A DNA stretch of 64,000 bases, from positions 434,001 to 498,000 of the forward strand of contig CAWEAD010000008.1 in NCBI GenBank assembly GCA_963807225.1, written 5' to 3'. A program made the position numbers and the translations under genes. Each line of letters opens with the position of its first letter. The first letter of the stretch is position 1. The DNA is from JAGVGT01 sp963807225 (GTDB lineage Bacteria; Desulfobacterota; Desulfobulbia; Desulfobulbales; JAGXFP01). Shown here in pieces: positions 45,890-54,668 of this stretch. The notes beneath the pieces were generated by a model that did no database searches, was not told where the DNA came from, and saw only the letters and a list, made by a program, of their open reading frames with translations.

Positions 45890-46528
45890 TCAGTTCCGTG
45901 ATGCGTTTTTCTTCAGCGCTTTTTTCAAGGCGGCGGCGTGGACGTCGCCGGCGTAGTGCAGGCTGCTCTTACCGCTGAGCGGGTCGAAAGCCGAAGGATC
46001 GGCGACGCAGAGATATTGTACTTCCCGGGCAAAAGTGACGGCCGCTTCCGCTGTCGACAGGCCGATTATCCGACTGGCCGCCACCCAGGTAGCCCCGCAA
46101 GAAGCCCCTCTGATGATCTCGATTCGGCTGATGCGCCCCTCCTCTTCCGTAATCTCGATCTCCGGTAGACCGAACTGTTCCCCGTAAACGCCAAGACCGG
46201 GCAGTCGCCCGAGGCCGCAACAGGTGAAGGGGGTAATGGCCTTTTCTGCCTTCTTACCGGAGGCGATCAGTGGAATATTCTTCCGCCGGCAGAGTTGGGC
46301 CAGGCGATCAAGCAGATCTGGATGTTTGAGAAAACTTATAACCAGGTCACCGCGAAAATCGTCCGGGAGATATTGGTCCGGATTTTCGATGAAAGAGGGG
46401 AGGTTTTCGGTGATATCGTAGACGGCGGCAATCTCCAGGTCACGACCGTAGCGTCGTAAACCGGCAAGCTTTTTTTCTCCCGACCCTCGCTCCTGGAAAA
46501 TTACAAGTTGCTGGGAATGGACGGGCAT
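45890..46528 (-). CDS. DUF166-family protein
   Basis: The 212-residue protein matches the DUF166 pattern known mainly from archaea and some anaerobic bacteria: VISFLKHPDLLDRLA in the first half, then TPFTCCGLGRLPGLGVYGEQFGLPE split at about 103-125, and IIRGASCGATWVAASRIIGL near 137-158, followed by a Cys in YLCVADPSAFDPLSGKS. Conserved cysteines suggest metal or cofactor binding. No function is established. It is read convergently toward murA. Confidence 0.75.
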   Translation of the reverse strand: MPVHSQQLVIFQERGSGEKKLAGLRRYGRDLEIAAVYDITENLPSFIENPDQYLPDDFRGDLVISFLKHPDLLDRLAQLCRRKNIPLIASGKKAEKAITPFTCCGLGRLPGLGVYGEQFGLPEIEITEEEGRISRIEIIRGASCGATWVAASRIIGLSTAEAAVTFAREVQYLCVADPSAFDPLSGKSSLHYAGDVHAAALKKALKKNASRN

Positions 46529-46637
46529 CGGTGTATTTCCCGGCAGGGGCTTAGCGGCGGTAAACCGGCAGCGTTTTTGGGGGACGGCTGTTACCGGCCC
46601 GGTCTGAGAACGAAGGTAGGATCACGCCCGGTGAAAA

Positions 46638-47000
46638 TCAGTGGGTGGCAGTGCTGACCCGTCGACGCTTTTCCCTGGTCAAGGAATTACCGATATCACG
46701 CAGCATGTAATCGCGGATAACCTCGATCTTGTCGTAGGCAACGTCCAGAAGCAGGGCCAGGTCGTCGATCCCGTAGCCTTCGCCGAAGTGGCGTTCGGCG
46801 ATGATGATACGGAGGAAGTCCTCGCCAATCTCATCTTGCAACTTAGCTTCGATTCCGGCGATGGCTTTACAGGCCTGGTCGTAGGTCCGCCCCTTGTCGA
46901 TTTCGAGGCGCAAGCGGCGCAGGGCCTGTTCGTAGAGCATCTCGTCCTCGGGGGAGGGCAGGAAATCATCGTTTTCTTCTTCGTATTTCTTGGAAGCCAT
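46638..47000 (-). CDS. Hypothetical 120-residue acidic helical protein
   Basis: The protein is predicted to be mostly helical: an acidic front (YEEENDDFLPSPEDEML), a helix EQALRRLRLEIDKG, then ACKAIAGIEAKLQDEIGEDFLRIIIAERHF and a C-terminal basic end (REKRRRVSTATH). There is no signal peptide or membrane helix. No family was recognised. The reading frame is well supported by its codon pattern and by an ATG next to an AT-rich upstream gap (47003-47120). Confidence 0.65.
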   Translation of the reverse strand: MASKKYEEENDDFLPSPEDEMLYEQALRRLRLEIDKGRTYDQACKAIAGIEAKLQDEIGEDFLRIIIAERHFGEGYGIDDLALLLDVAYDKIEVIRDYMLRDIGNSLTREKRRRVSTATH

Positions 47001-47143
47001 TAATTTCTCGTAATAAATGATCTAAACAAAAATATTAAATGGTTTGTAAGTTTTCGCTTTACTTAGCAACTGAGAAAATATTTGTAAATGTTTATCTTGT
47101 GATAAATTTTGTCAATGCTGATTAATCCTTTTCCGGTCGGAGT

Positions 47144-48304
47144 TTACCGGGCAAGTCGTAGAATTTCGGCGATTTTGTCTGAATCGTAATCACGCAAGCG
47201 CCAGAGTCGGGCCAGGGCCAGGGCATTGTCGGCCAGGGCTGGAATGGCCGAGGCCGGAATCTCAAGGGCGTCCAAAGTAATCGGGCCACCGACCTTGGTG
47301 AACCACTTTTTCAAGGCGGCGATTGCCGCCGTTGCCACTTCATCATCCGACCCGGCCAGGCCGAAAACCCGGCGGCCGAACTGGGCGAATCGTGCCTGGG
47401 CTCCCCCCAGCCGCCAGCTCATCCAGGCCGGCATTATCACTGACAGTCCGGCTCCGTGTGGGACATCGTAGATGGCGCTCAGGGAATGTTCGATCATGTG
47501 CATAGGGAAGCCCACCAACCCCAAGCCGGCGGCGGTCAAGCCGTTCAGGGCCAGAGTAGCGCACCACATCAGGCTGGCCCTGGCGTCGTAATCGGTCGGC
47601 TTCTCCAGGCAGCGCTCGCAACTCTCCATGATATTGACGATCAGCCCCTCGGTCAGCCGGTCCTGTACCGGTGTTGCCGGGTCGGTGGTGGTGAAATAGA
47701 ATTCCAGCAGGTGAGCGATGGCATCGATCGCTCCGTAGGCCGTGTAATCGGCCGGCACGGTGAAGGTGGCGGTGGGGTCAAGGATGGAAACCTCGGGTTT
47801 CAGCACTTGATTGCCGATCCCGAATTTCTGTTGTTTCTCTTCATTGGTGAGCACCATACCGCCATTCATCTCCGAGCCGGCGGCTGCCAGGGTCAGCACA
47901 CAGAGCAGAGGCAACTTGGCGGCGATGCTCTTTTTCCCTTTGAAGAATTGCCAGACATCATGGTCGACCAGGGCGCCCGCGGCGATGGCCTTGGCGCTGT
48001 CGATGACACTGCCGCCGCCCACCGCCACCAACATCTCCACTCCTTCTTTCTTGGCCAGTGCCACACCGGCTCGGACATGACTCAAAACCGGATTCGATTT
48101 TACCCCGCCATGCTCGACTATGTTCAAACCGGCAGCGGCAAGGGAAGCTGCTACCCGTTGGTGGATCCCGTTTTTCCGAACGCTGTTCGTACCATATATA
48201 AGCAGGACTTTCTTGCCGTAGGCCGCAGCTTCCGGACCGATTTTGGCAATGGTATCCCGACCGAAGATGATCTTGGTGTACAAGTGGAGAACGAAGTTCT
48301 GCAT
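47144..48304 (-). CDS. Iron-containing alcohol dehydrogenase
   Basis: The 386-residue protein is a full-length group III alcohol dehydrogenase related to butanol dehydrogenase/YqhD. The nucleotide site is VAVGGGSVIDSAKAIAAGAL near 95-114. Metal ligands are visible in DAIAHLLEFYF (Asp and His) and IEHSLSAIYDVPHGAG (two His). N-terminal NFVLHLYTKIIFGRD is typical of the NADPH-linked butanol-dehydrogenase subgroup. Substrate range cannot be fixed from sequence. The gene starts 52 bases after the histidine kinase gene on the same strand and may share its transcript. Confidence 0.93.
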   Translation of the reverse strand: MQNFVLHLYTKIIFGRDTIAKIGPEAAAYGKKVLLIYGTNSVRKNGIHQRVAASLAAAGLNIVEHGGVKSNPVLSHVRAGVALAKKEGVEMLVAVGGGSVIDSAKAIAAGALVDHDVWQFFKGKKSIAAKLPLLCVLTLAAAGSEMNGGMVLTNEEKQQKFGIGNQVLKPEVSILDPTATFTVPADYTAYGAIDAIAHLLEFYFTTTDPATPVQDRLTEGLIVNIMESCERCLEKPTDYDARASLMWCATLALNGLTAAGLGLVGFPMHMIEHSLSAIYDVPHGAGLSVIMPAWMSWRLGGAQARFAQFGRRVFGLAGSDDEVATAAIAALKKWFTKVGGPITLDALEIPASAIPALADNALALARLWRLRDYDSDKIAEILRLAR

Positions 48305-48356
48305 AAATTATCTTGCCTTGGTCGAATTATCCGGGTGGAAACGGAAAAGGAGAAGA

Positions 48357-50315
48357 TCAGCTCGGAGTCGGCTTCGGTCTCTGGTCAAGTAACACTCTGA
48401 TCCGCCGAGCCAGTACCTCACGGGCTACCGGTTTCATCAACACCTCTTTGATTTTGGTCCGGGTGGTGGTTTCGGTCGAGATTTTAGAACTATAACCGGT
48501 GCAGAGGATGACCGGCAGGTCGGGCCTGATATTTAACAATTCTTCGCTAAGCTCCAGCCCGGTCATTCCCGGCATGGTCTGATCAGTGACGACCAGATCG
48601 AAGGAATCGGGGGCGTCACGAAATCGTTGCAGCGCTTCGGGACCGCCGTTACAGGTTGAGACTTGATAGCCTTGACCGGTAAGCAGACGTCCGGTCATCT
48701 CGGCAATGGTCCGATCGTCATCCACTACCAGGATTCGCTCCCGGCCGGAGGGCGGATCCGGGTTAATTTCTACTGCAGGCCCGGTTTCAAGCTTGGTGAT
48801 CGGGAAAAAAAGATGGAAGGTGCTGCCTTGGCCGGGCTCACTGTCAACCGTAATCGACCCCTGATTAGAGGCAACGATGCCGTGGACCACCGCCAGTCCC
48901 AGGCCTGTCCCCTTGTCAACCTCCTTGGTCGTGAAGAATGGCTCGAAGATGCGCTCTCTCAGTTCCGAGTCGATGCCGGCTCCGGTGTCGCTTACCGAGA
49001 TCCTGGCGTAGGGGCCGGGAGGCAGCTCGGACAGGGGCGCCGGATCGTCCTTGTCGAGTTGCACCTGACTAAGGCTGAAGGTCAGAACGCCCTTCTCCTC
49101 CATGGCATGAACCGCGTTGGTGGCCAGGTTGGTCAGAACGCCATGCATTTGATTGGGATCGATCAGGATCGAGCCGCATTCCCGGTCCAATTCGGTTTTG
49201 ATCTCCACACTGGTCGGGATCGTGGCCCGCAGCAGTTTTTGCAGGTCGTCGATGAATTCATGGGGTTCAATCACCTCCGGTTTCCGGTGGTCTTTGCGAC
49301 TGAACTGAACAATCTGGCGGACCAGATTTTTTCCCCGATGCGCCGCCGTGAATACTTCCTGGAGATCCGCCTTGAGGCGCGAACTATCCGGCAGTTCTTC
49401 CAGCACCAGTTCGGTATAGCCGATGATGATGCTCAGAATATTGTTGAAATCATGGGCGATACCACCGGCCAGGGTGCCGATGGCCTCCATTTTCTGTGTG
49501 TGCAACAAATGGTTGACCACCCGGTTTTTTTCATCCTCGGCCTTTTTCCGCTCGCTGATTTCCTGAATAAGCTCCTCGTTGGCTCTGCTCAGTGCCTCGG
49601 TCCGGTCGATGACCAGTTGTTCGAGCTGGCTCTTGTATTGATTCAGGCTCTCTTCCGCTTTTTTCCTGGAGGCAATTTCTTCCTGGTTAACCAGACGTAA
49701 AGTTATGGTTGATCTGATGATCCGGTGGATTCTAGCGGACATGAAGCCATTCATGAAACTATAGAGCAAAATCGTCAGGCTCATGAACAGGGAGATTTCG
49801 CCGTCGGCGAGATAAAATCGCAGGGCTAATGGGGCCATGAGCAGAAAGATGAAAATTCGGAGGGGAACCTGCAGGGAGGCCAGGGAGGTGGTGGAGCCGG
49901 CCACCAGGCCACCGAGGACGAAGGCCAGGAAAACCCGGAGGACTGGTGAATCATCGGCGAAAAGAATGACCCCGGCACTGCCCCAGGCCAGACCGGCGGC
50001 CAACAGACCGACCAGGAAAAGATTCATCCAGCGGTCGTTATCCTTCTTTACCTCGGCCCGGCGGTAAAAAAAGTATAAAATAAAGCGCAGTCCGGTTATC
50101 AGCCAGATCGTCAGCAGCCAGGCGAGCAGAACGGGGAATGAGATAGAACCCCGCAGGACGACAACAACCAGGAGCGAAAGGCAGAAGCTAGCCGTAATGG
50201 TTGCCGGGAGCTGGGCGTAAGCCTGGGCCAGTAGTTCAGCGGCCAGTTGGTCGGGTTCGACAGCCTGGTCAGGCCTGGTGGTTGTCGGCAAAGTTACGGG
50301 AACGTCGCTGGGCAT
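48357..50315 (-). CDS. Membrane hybrid histidine kinase with receiver domain
   Basis: The 652-residue protein has about six membrane helices in residues 40-210, a coiled coil near 215-270, a HisKA domain with AHDFNNIL (phospho-His near 297), an HATPase domain (NLATNAVHAM, DTGAGI, FFTTKEVDKGTGLGLAVVHG) and a C-terminal receiver (ILVVDDDRTIAEM, phospho-acceptor Asp in VVTDQTMPG). It lacks PAS or periplasmic sensing domains; the membrane part is the likely sensor. No separate response regulator is adjacent. Output is unknown. Confidence 0.93.
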   Translation of the reverse strand: MPSDVPVTLPTTTRPDQAVEPDQLAAELLAQAYAQLPATITASFCLSLLVVVVLRGSISFPVLLAWLLTIWLITGLRFILYFFYRRAEVKKDNDRWMNLFLVGLLAAGLAWGSAGVILFADDSPVLRVFLAFVLGGLVAGSTTSLASLQVPLRIFIFLLMAPLALRFYLADGEISLFMSLTILLYSFMNGFMSARIHRIIRSTITLRLVNQEEIASRKKAEESLNQYKSQLEQLVIDRTEALSRANEELIQEISERKKAEDEKNRVVNHLLHTQKMEAIGTLAGGIAHDFNNILSIIIGYTELVLEELPDSSRLKADLQEVFTAAHRGKNLVRQIVQFSRKDHRKPEVIEPHEFIDDLQKLLRATIPTSVEIKTELDRECGSILIDPNQMHGVLTNLATNAVHAMEEKGVLTFSLSQVQLDKDDPAPLSELPPGPYARISVSDTGAGIDSELRERIFEPFFTTKEVDKGTGLGLAVVHGIVASNQGSITVDSEPGQGSTFHLFFPITKLETGPAVEINPDPPSGRERILVVDDDRTIAEMTGRLLTGQGYQVSTCNGGPEALQRFRDAPDSFDLVVTDQTMPGMTGLELSEELLNIRPDLPVILCTGYSSKISTETTTRTKIKEVLMKPVAREVLARRIRVLLDQRPKPTPS

Positions 50316-50565
50316 GGAAAATTCCCCGGGCCAGGGTTATGCGTCGCTCGCACCGACAAAATTCTTGGCCAAAACCTTATGACCATCCGGTGATGCCGGT
50401 CTCCGATGCATGTGCAGCGATGCAGGCAATGGCAGCTTCTTGTGCCTGGCAAATTATCGCTATCAGTAAGCGTCTGCGTATACTACATCCGACACGGGCA
50501 AGTAGCCATGCTAATTATTTCAAGCGGTATTTAACCTGTTTGGTCATGCCTGGTGACTAAATCGG

Positions 50566-51315
50566 CTAAACCAGGGCCGCCAGTAGCTCTTTGACCTGGG
50601 AGCGGACTGTTGCCAGCTGACTGGTGACCGGTAAGCCACTCCGCTCGGCCTTGCCGATGGCCGGGGTTTCAGGGAAGAAGGCGATGGGGCGGACGCCCAG
50701 CCCTTCGGTGAGAAATTCCTCGTCTTCTTGGTCCACCACCCGGTTACCGACAAAGTGCACAGATTTGATCCCCACGTCGCCGGCCAGCTTTTTTACCTTG
50801 AGTCCCGTCCGGATGCTGGATCGGGTGGGGATGACCACGGTCAACAAATGATCTACGCCGGCAATGGTGCCACGGCCCAGGTGCTCGACTCCGGCCTCCA
50901 TGTCCAGTAGCACCACCTGGGTGGGGGAGAGAAGCAGCTTGGTCAGCATTCTTTTTAACACCGTGTTTTCGGCGCAGGCACAACCCTGCTCGCCGGTCTC
51001 GATGGCGCCCAGGACCATTAGACGGATGCCGCCCGCCTCGACCATGTAGCGGGCCAGGATATCGTCTACCTGGGGATTGATGTTATAGAAAGGCGAGCCC
51101 TCGACCTTCCCGGAGCGCTCTACCAGTAAGGTCTTCATTTCCGAGATCGGCACGATCTTGCCCGGATCCTCGACTCCGATAGTTTGGGCCATATGCGGGC
51201 TGGAGTCGGCGTCGATGATCAGGACTTCTTTCCCGTCCTGCTTGAGCTGTTCGGCTATAAGGGCCATGATGGTGGTCTTACCTACCCCGCCTTTGCCACT
51301 GATCGCAATTTTCAT
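50566..51315 (-). CDS. CooC-like P-loop ATPase
   Basis: The 249-residue protein is a MinD/CooC-type ATPase. The deviant P-loop is SGKGGVGKTT at 6-15 and the switch region is LIIDADSSPH. The CooC signature GCACAEN (CxC) is at about 107-113, the nickel/zinc site of the dimer. CooC inserts nickel into carbon monoxide dehydrogenase. No cooS or acs gene is present in this window, so its partner must be elsewhere or it serves another nickel enzyme. It is divergent from the NamZ-like gene. Confidence 0.9.
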   Translation of the reverse strand: MKIAISGKGGVGKTTIMALIAEQLKQDGKEVLIIDADSSPHMAQTIGVEDPGKIVPISEMKTLLVERSGKVEGSPFYNINPQVDDILARYMVEAGGIRLMVLGAIETGEQGCACAENTVLKRMLTKLLLSPTQVVLLDMEAGVEHLGRGTIAGVDHLLTVVIPTRSSIRTGLKVKKLAGDVGIKSVHFVGNRVVDQEDEEFLTEGLGVRPIAFFPETPAIGKAERSGLPVTSQLATVRSQVKELLAALV

Positions 51316-51459
51316 TGTAGGTCTCTGGTTGATTTTTTTATCCGAAACGCCGTAAGGTCGCTAACGGCGATTTATTTACTTTTAACCGTTAATTGTTTAT
51401 GTAAGACTTTTTTCCCCAAGATAAAAGGGTTCCGGTGAATTTACTTCCGGCTTCACCCA

Positions 51460-52653
51460 ATGGAGAAAGCGGTTGATTTTTTCATGATCACCATCGGACT
51501 GGAAGAACTGGCGACATCTTCGCCATCCTGGCTCAAGGGTCGGCGACTGGGGCTGCTCTGTAACCAGGCCTCCACTGATCGCCATTACCGCCATAGTCGG
51601 GAGGTTGTGGCCGGAGTCCTGCCGGGGCAGTTGGCCTGTCTCTTTTCGCCCCAGCACGGTTTTTTCGCCGACAAGCAAGATAATATGGTCGAGTCGGACC
51701 ATAACATCGACGCACTGACCGGCCTGCCGGTTTTCAGCCTTTACGGTGAGCAGCGCAGGCCGGATGCGGCCATGTTCGACCAGCTGGACGTGCTGCTGAT
51801 CGATCTGCAGGATGTGGGCACCAGGGTCTATACCTTTATCTACACCATGGCCTATTGTCTGGAGGCGGCGGCCAGGCTGGGCAAGCTGGTGGTGGTACTG
51901 GACCGGCCCAATCCTTTGGGCGGCGAGATGCTTGAGGGCAATCTGCTGGCCGGTGATTGCCGCTCCTTCGTGGGACTCTATCCGCTGCCCATGCGCCACG
52001 GCCTGACCATCGGCGAGTTGGCCCGTCTCTTCAACGACCATTTTGGACTGGGCGCCGAGCTGGAAGTGATCCCCATGCGGGGTTGGCAGCGATCCATGTA
52101 TTTCCGCCAGACCGGTTTCCCCTGGGTCTTTCCCTCGCCCAATATGCCGACCCCGGAAACCGCCCTGGTCTACCCCGGCCAAGTGATCTGGGAAGGCACC
52201 AATGTCTCTGAGGGACGGGGAACCTGTTTGCCCTTCGAGCTCTGGGGCGCGCCGTATCTCGAACATGATCGTTTTGTCGCTTCGCTTGACCCGGCTGACC
52301 TGTCCGGCTGTCTTTTGCGGCCGGTGGCTTTCGAACCGACCAGCAACAAGTATCAAGGTGAACTCTGCCGGGGCTTTCATCTGCAGGTTACCGATTCAAA
52401 GGAGTATCGCTCTTATCGCACCTCCCTGGCCCTGTTGCGGGCGATGATGCAAATATACGGGGATAAGGGTTTTGCCTACAAGGAGCCGCCCTACGAGTAT
52501 GAATATGAAAGGCTGCCGCTGGATTTGATCCTGGGCAGCACCGAGTTGCGTCACGCCCTGGAAACCGGGCGGCCGGTGGCCGAACTGGTGAAAGGTTGGC
52601 GGGAGGAACTGCTGGAGTTCGACCGTTTGCGCCGGGAATTTATGCTATATTGA
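51460..52653 (+). CDS. DUF1343/NamZ-like exo-beta-N-acetylmuramidase
   Basis: The 397-residue protein matches DUF1343, whose characterised member NamZ removes MurNAc from peptidoglycan ends. Conserved blocks are LGLLCNQAS near 30, FSPQHGFF..KQDNM (His and Gln), GLPVFSLYG, IDLQDVGTRVYTFIYTM and LDRPNPLGG, then EGTNVSEGRGT. No signal peptide is visible with either likely start (51460 or the internal ATG at 51484), so it may act in the cytoplasm in wall recycling, unlike exported relatives. The ribosome site is unclear. Confidence 0.88.
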   Translation: MEKAVDFFMITIGLEELATSSPSWLKGRRLGLLCNQASTDRHYRHSREVVAGVLPGQLACLFSPQHGFFADKQDNMVESDHNIDALTGLPVFSLYGEQRRPDAAMFDQLDVLLIDLQDVGTRVYTFIYTMAYCLEAAARLGKLVVVLDRPNPLGGEMLEGNLLAGDCRSFVGLYPLPMRHGLTIGELARLFNDHFGLGAELEVIPMRGWQRSMYFRQTGFPWVFPSPNMPTPETALVYPGQVIWEGTNVSEGRGTCLPFELWGAPYLEHDRFVASLDPADLSGCLLRPVAFEPTSNKYQGELCRGFHLQVTDSKEYRSYRTSLALLRAMMQIYGDKGFAYKEPPYEYEYERLPLDLILGSTELRHALETGRPVAELVKGWREELLEFDRLRREFMLY

Positions 52654-52746
52654 TTCCTGTGGCCAGTCCGCCCTTGGCAACCATGGACTGCGGGCCAGAT
52701 GAAGTTTAGTAGAAAAAATAGTTACTGAAATAACAGGACATAATTG

Positions 52747-53506
52747 ATGGTCAAGATCCCCTTTTTCAATGGCCGCACCAATAAAAAAACGGCGGCCGGT
52801 GCCAGGCATGGCGAACATGATTTGGAACGCGAGCAGTTTCGCAAGCTGCTGGCGGCGATCCATGCCAGCCGCATCTCCGACCGGCTGGCGGTGCTGGACC
52901 GGTTTCTCTCGGTGGAGCATCATCTGACCCTGGCCAGCCTGGCCGCCTTGATGCTGGACAGCGATCCCTCCCTGCAGGATATCGGCTTTCTCCGGAACAC
53001 CATGGAGATGTTCTGTCAGTGCGGCTTTGCCAAGAAACGTACCTTCGAGACCCAGGAGGTCACCTACGAACATCAGCATCTGGGTGACCACCACGATCAC
53101 TTTATCTGCACCTCTTGCGGCCGGATCGAAGATTTCCACAATCCGCGGCTGGAAAGTCTGCAGATGGAGATCGCCGCCGATTTTAAATTCCACGTCCTGC
53201 AACACAAGATGGAGATCTATGGAATCTGTTCGGAGTGTCTCGATCGGCGGGAGCTGAACCTGCCACTGACCCGGGCGGCGGTCCGCGAGAAGGTGACGGA
53301 TCGTCGAGGTCCGTGGCGAGCGGCCGCTGGTCGGCCGCCTGACCTCCATGGGCTTACGGCCCGGGCTGATGCTGGAGGTAATCAACAACAATCCGGCCGG
53401 TCCCATTATCGTCGCTCTGGACGAGGTGCGGCTGGCCCTGGACGCCGAGATGGCCGAGGCGATTATCGTCACCCATGCCTGCCGTCATCAAACCAAAGAA
53501 AAATAA
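52747..53506 (+). pseudogene. Fur-family regulator fused to a FeoA domain, with one frameshift
   Basis: The first 180 codons encode a Fur-type regulator: a winged helix at about 30-100 and a metal-binding domain with HHDHFICTSCGRIEDFHNP and HKMEIYGICSEC, giving two CxxC sites. After EKVT near 53298 the family pattern shifts frame by one base (an extra G at 53298-53299) and continues as IVEVRGERPLVGRLTSMGLRPG, LEVINNNPAGPIIVALDEVRLALDAEMAEAIIV, a FeoA (SH3-like) domain split over about 65 residues ending at 53506. Translated as sequenced, the Fur frame reads on into the next gene. Iron-linked control is likely. It may be a true pseudogene or a sequence error. Confidence 0.8.
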
Positions 53507-53553
53507 TCAGTTTTTATATCTATAAGAAATTTACCAAGGGAGGTGAGAGGAAC

Positions 53554-54645
53554 ATGGAGAAGACCATCGCCATTCTGGAAGGAGACGGCATCGGTCCGGA
53601 GATTGTCCGGGAGGCATTGAAGGTTTTGAAGATCATCGAGGAGAAGTACGGCCACAAGTTCAACCTGGAATTCGCCCCCTTCGGCGCCGGGGCCTATTTC
53701 AGCGAAGGCTCGCCCTTTCCCGAGAAGACCAAAGCGGTCTGCGACCGGGCCGATGTGATTATCAAGGGGCCGGTGGGTTTGGCGGTCGAACGGATGAACG
53801 AGATTCCCCAGGAGCATCGACCCGAGGTCGGCGCCATCCTGCCGCTCCGCCAGCGTTACGATACCTACGCCAACTTCCGGCCGGTGCGGCTGCCCAAGGC
53901 GCTGGCCGGTTTTTCGCCGTTGAAACCGGAGATGATCGGCGAAGGGTTGGATATCCTGATGATCCGGGAGCTGGTCGGCGGCATCTACTTCGGCAAGAAA
54001 ACCGAAGGATCGGCCACCGGCATGAAGTACGCAGAGGACGAGTGCATCTATACCGCCGAGCAGGTGCGGCGGGTGGCCGTGGTTGCTTTCGACGAGGCTC
54101 GGAAGCGCAAGTGTAAGATGATCAATATCCATAAGGCCAACGTCCTGGCCACCTCTCGCTTTTGGAACGCAGTGGTGGAGGAGGTGGCCAAGGATTATCC
54201 AGAGGTGGTCTACCAGTCGGTGCTGGTCGACAACGCCGCCTACCAGCTGGTGATCAACCCGGGGATGTTCAACGGGGTCTGCCTGCTGGAAAACATGATG
54301 GGCGATATCCTCACCGATCAGGCCGGTGGGGTGATCGGTTCCCTGGGTTTGATGCCCTCGGCCTGCATCGGCCCGGAAAAGAGTTACGTCGAACCGGCCC
54401 ACGGCTCGGCTCCGGACATCGCCGGCCGGAACATCGCCAATCCCTATTCGATGATCGGCAGCGTCGCTCTGATGCTCGAAAAATGCCTGGATTTACCGGC
54501 GGAGGGCAGGGCGGTCTGGGACGCTTTGTTCGGGGTCTTCGAAAAAGGCTATACCACCAACGAGCTGGCCAAAGGTTATGCCCCGGAAAAAATTCTTTCG
54601 ACCAGCGCGTTCGGTGACATGGTAGTGGAGATCCTCAAGGGGTAG
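53554..54645 (+). CDS. 3-isopropylmalate dehydrogenase-type enzyme (LeuB family)
   Basis: The 363-residue protein belongs to the isocitrate/isopropylmalate dehydrogenase family. It has ILEGDGIGPEIV near the start, RPVRLPKAL, the LVGGIYFG loop typical of LeuB, HKANVLATSRFW, DNAAYQLV, and the C-terminal AHGSAPDIAGRNIANP. The GSAPDIAG block fits NAD-dependent decarboxylation of a 3-substituted malate. No other leucine genes are near, so other substrates such as tartrate or homoisocitrate are possible. The ATG at 53554 follows AAGGGAGGTGAGAGG; the in-frame run from the Fur gene is accidental. Confidence 0.88.
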   Translation: MEKTIAILEGDGIGPEIVREALKVLKIIEEKYGHKFNLEFAPFGAGAYFSEGSPFPEKTKAVCDRADVIIKGPVGLAVERMNEIPQEHRPEVGAILPLRQRYDTYANFRPVRLPKALAGFSPLKPEMIGEGLDILMIRELVGGIYFGKKTEGSATGMKYAEDECIYTAEQVRRVAVVAFDEARKRKCKMINIHKANVLATSRFWNAVVEEVAKDYPEVVYQSVLVDNAAYQLVINPGMFNGVCLLENMMGDILTDQAGGVIGSLGLMPSACIGPEKSYVEPAHGSAPDIAGRNIANPYSMIGSVALMLEKCLDLPAEGRAVWDALFGVFEKGYTTNELAKGYAPEKILSTSAFGDMVVEILKG

Positions 54646-54668
54646 GCGCTTATCGCCCCGGTAGCCGC

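Noticed and set aside
51397..52380. 327-codon minus-strand frame opposite the NamZ-like gene
   Set aside because: Shadow of a well-conserved gene on the other strand.
52747..54645. A Fur-isopropylmalate dehydrogenase fusion
   Set aside because: The continuous frame arises only because a frameshift removes the FeoA frame; the dehydrogenase has its own strong ribosome site and normal start.
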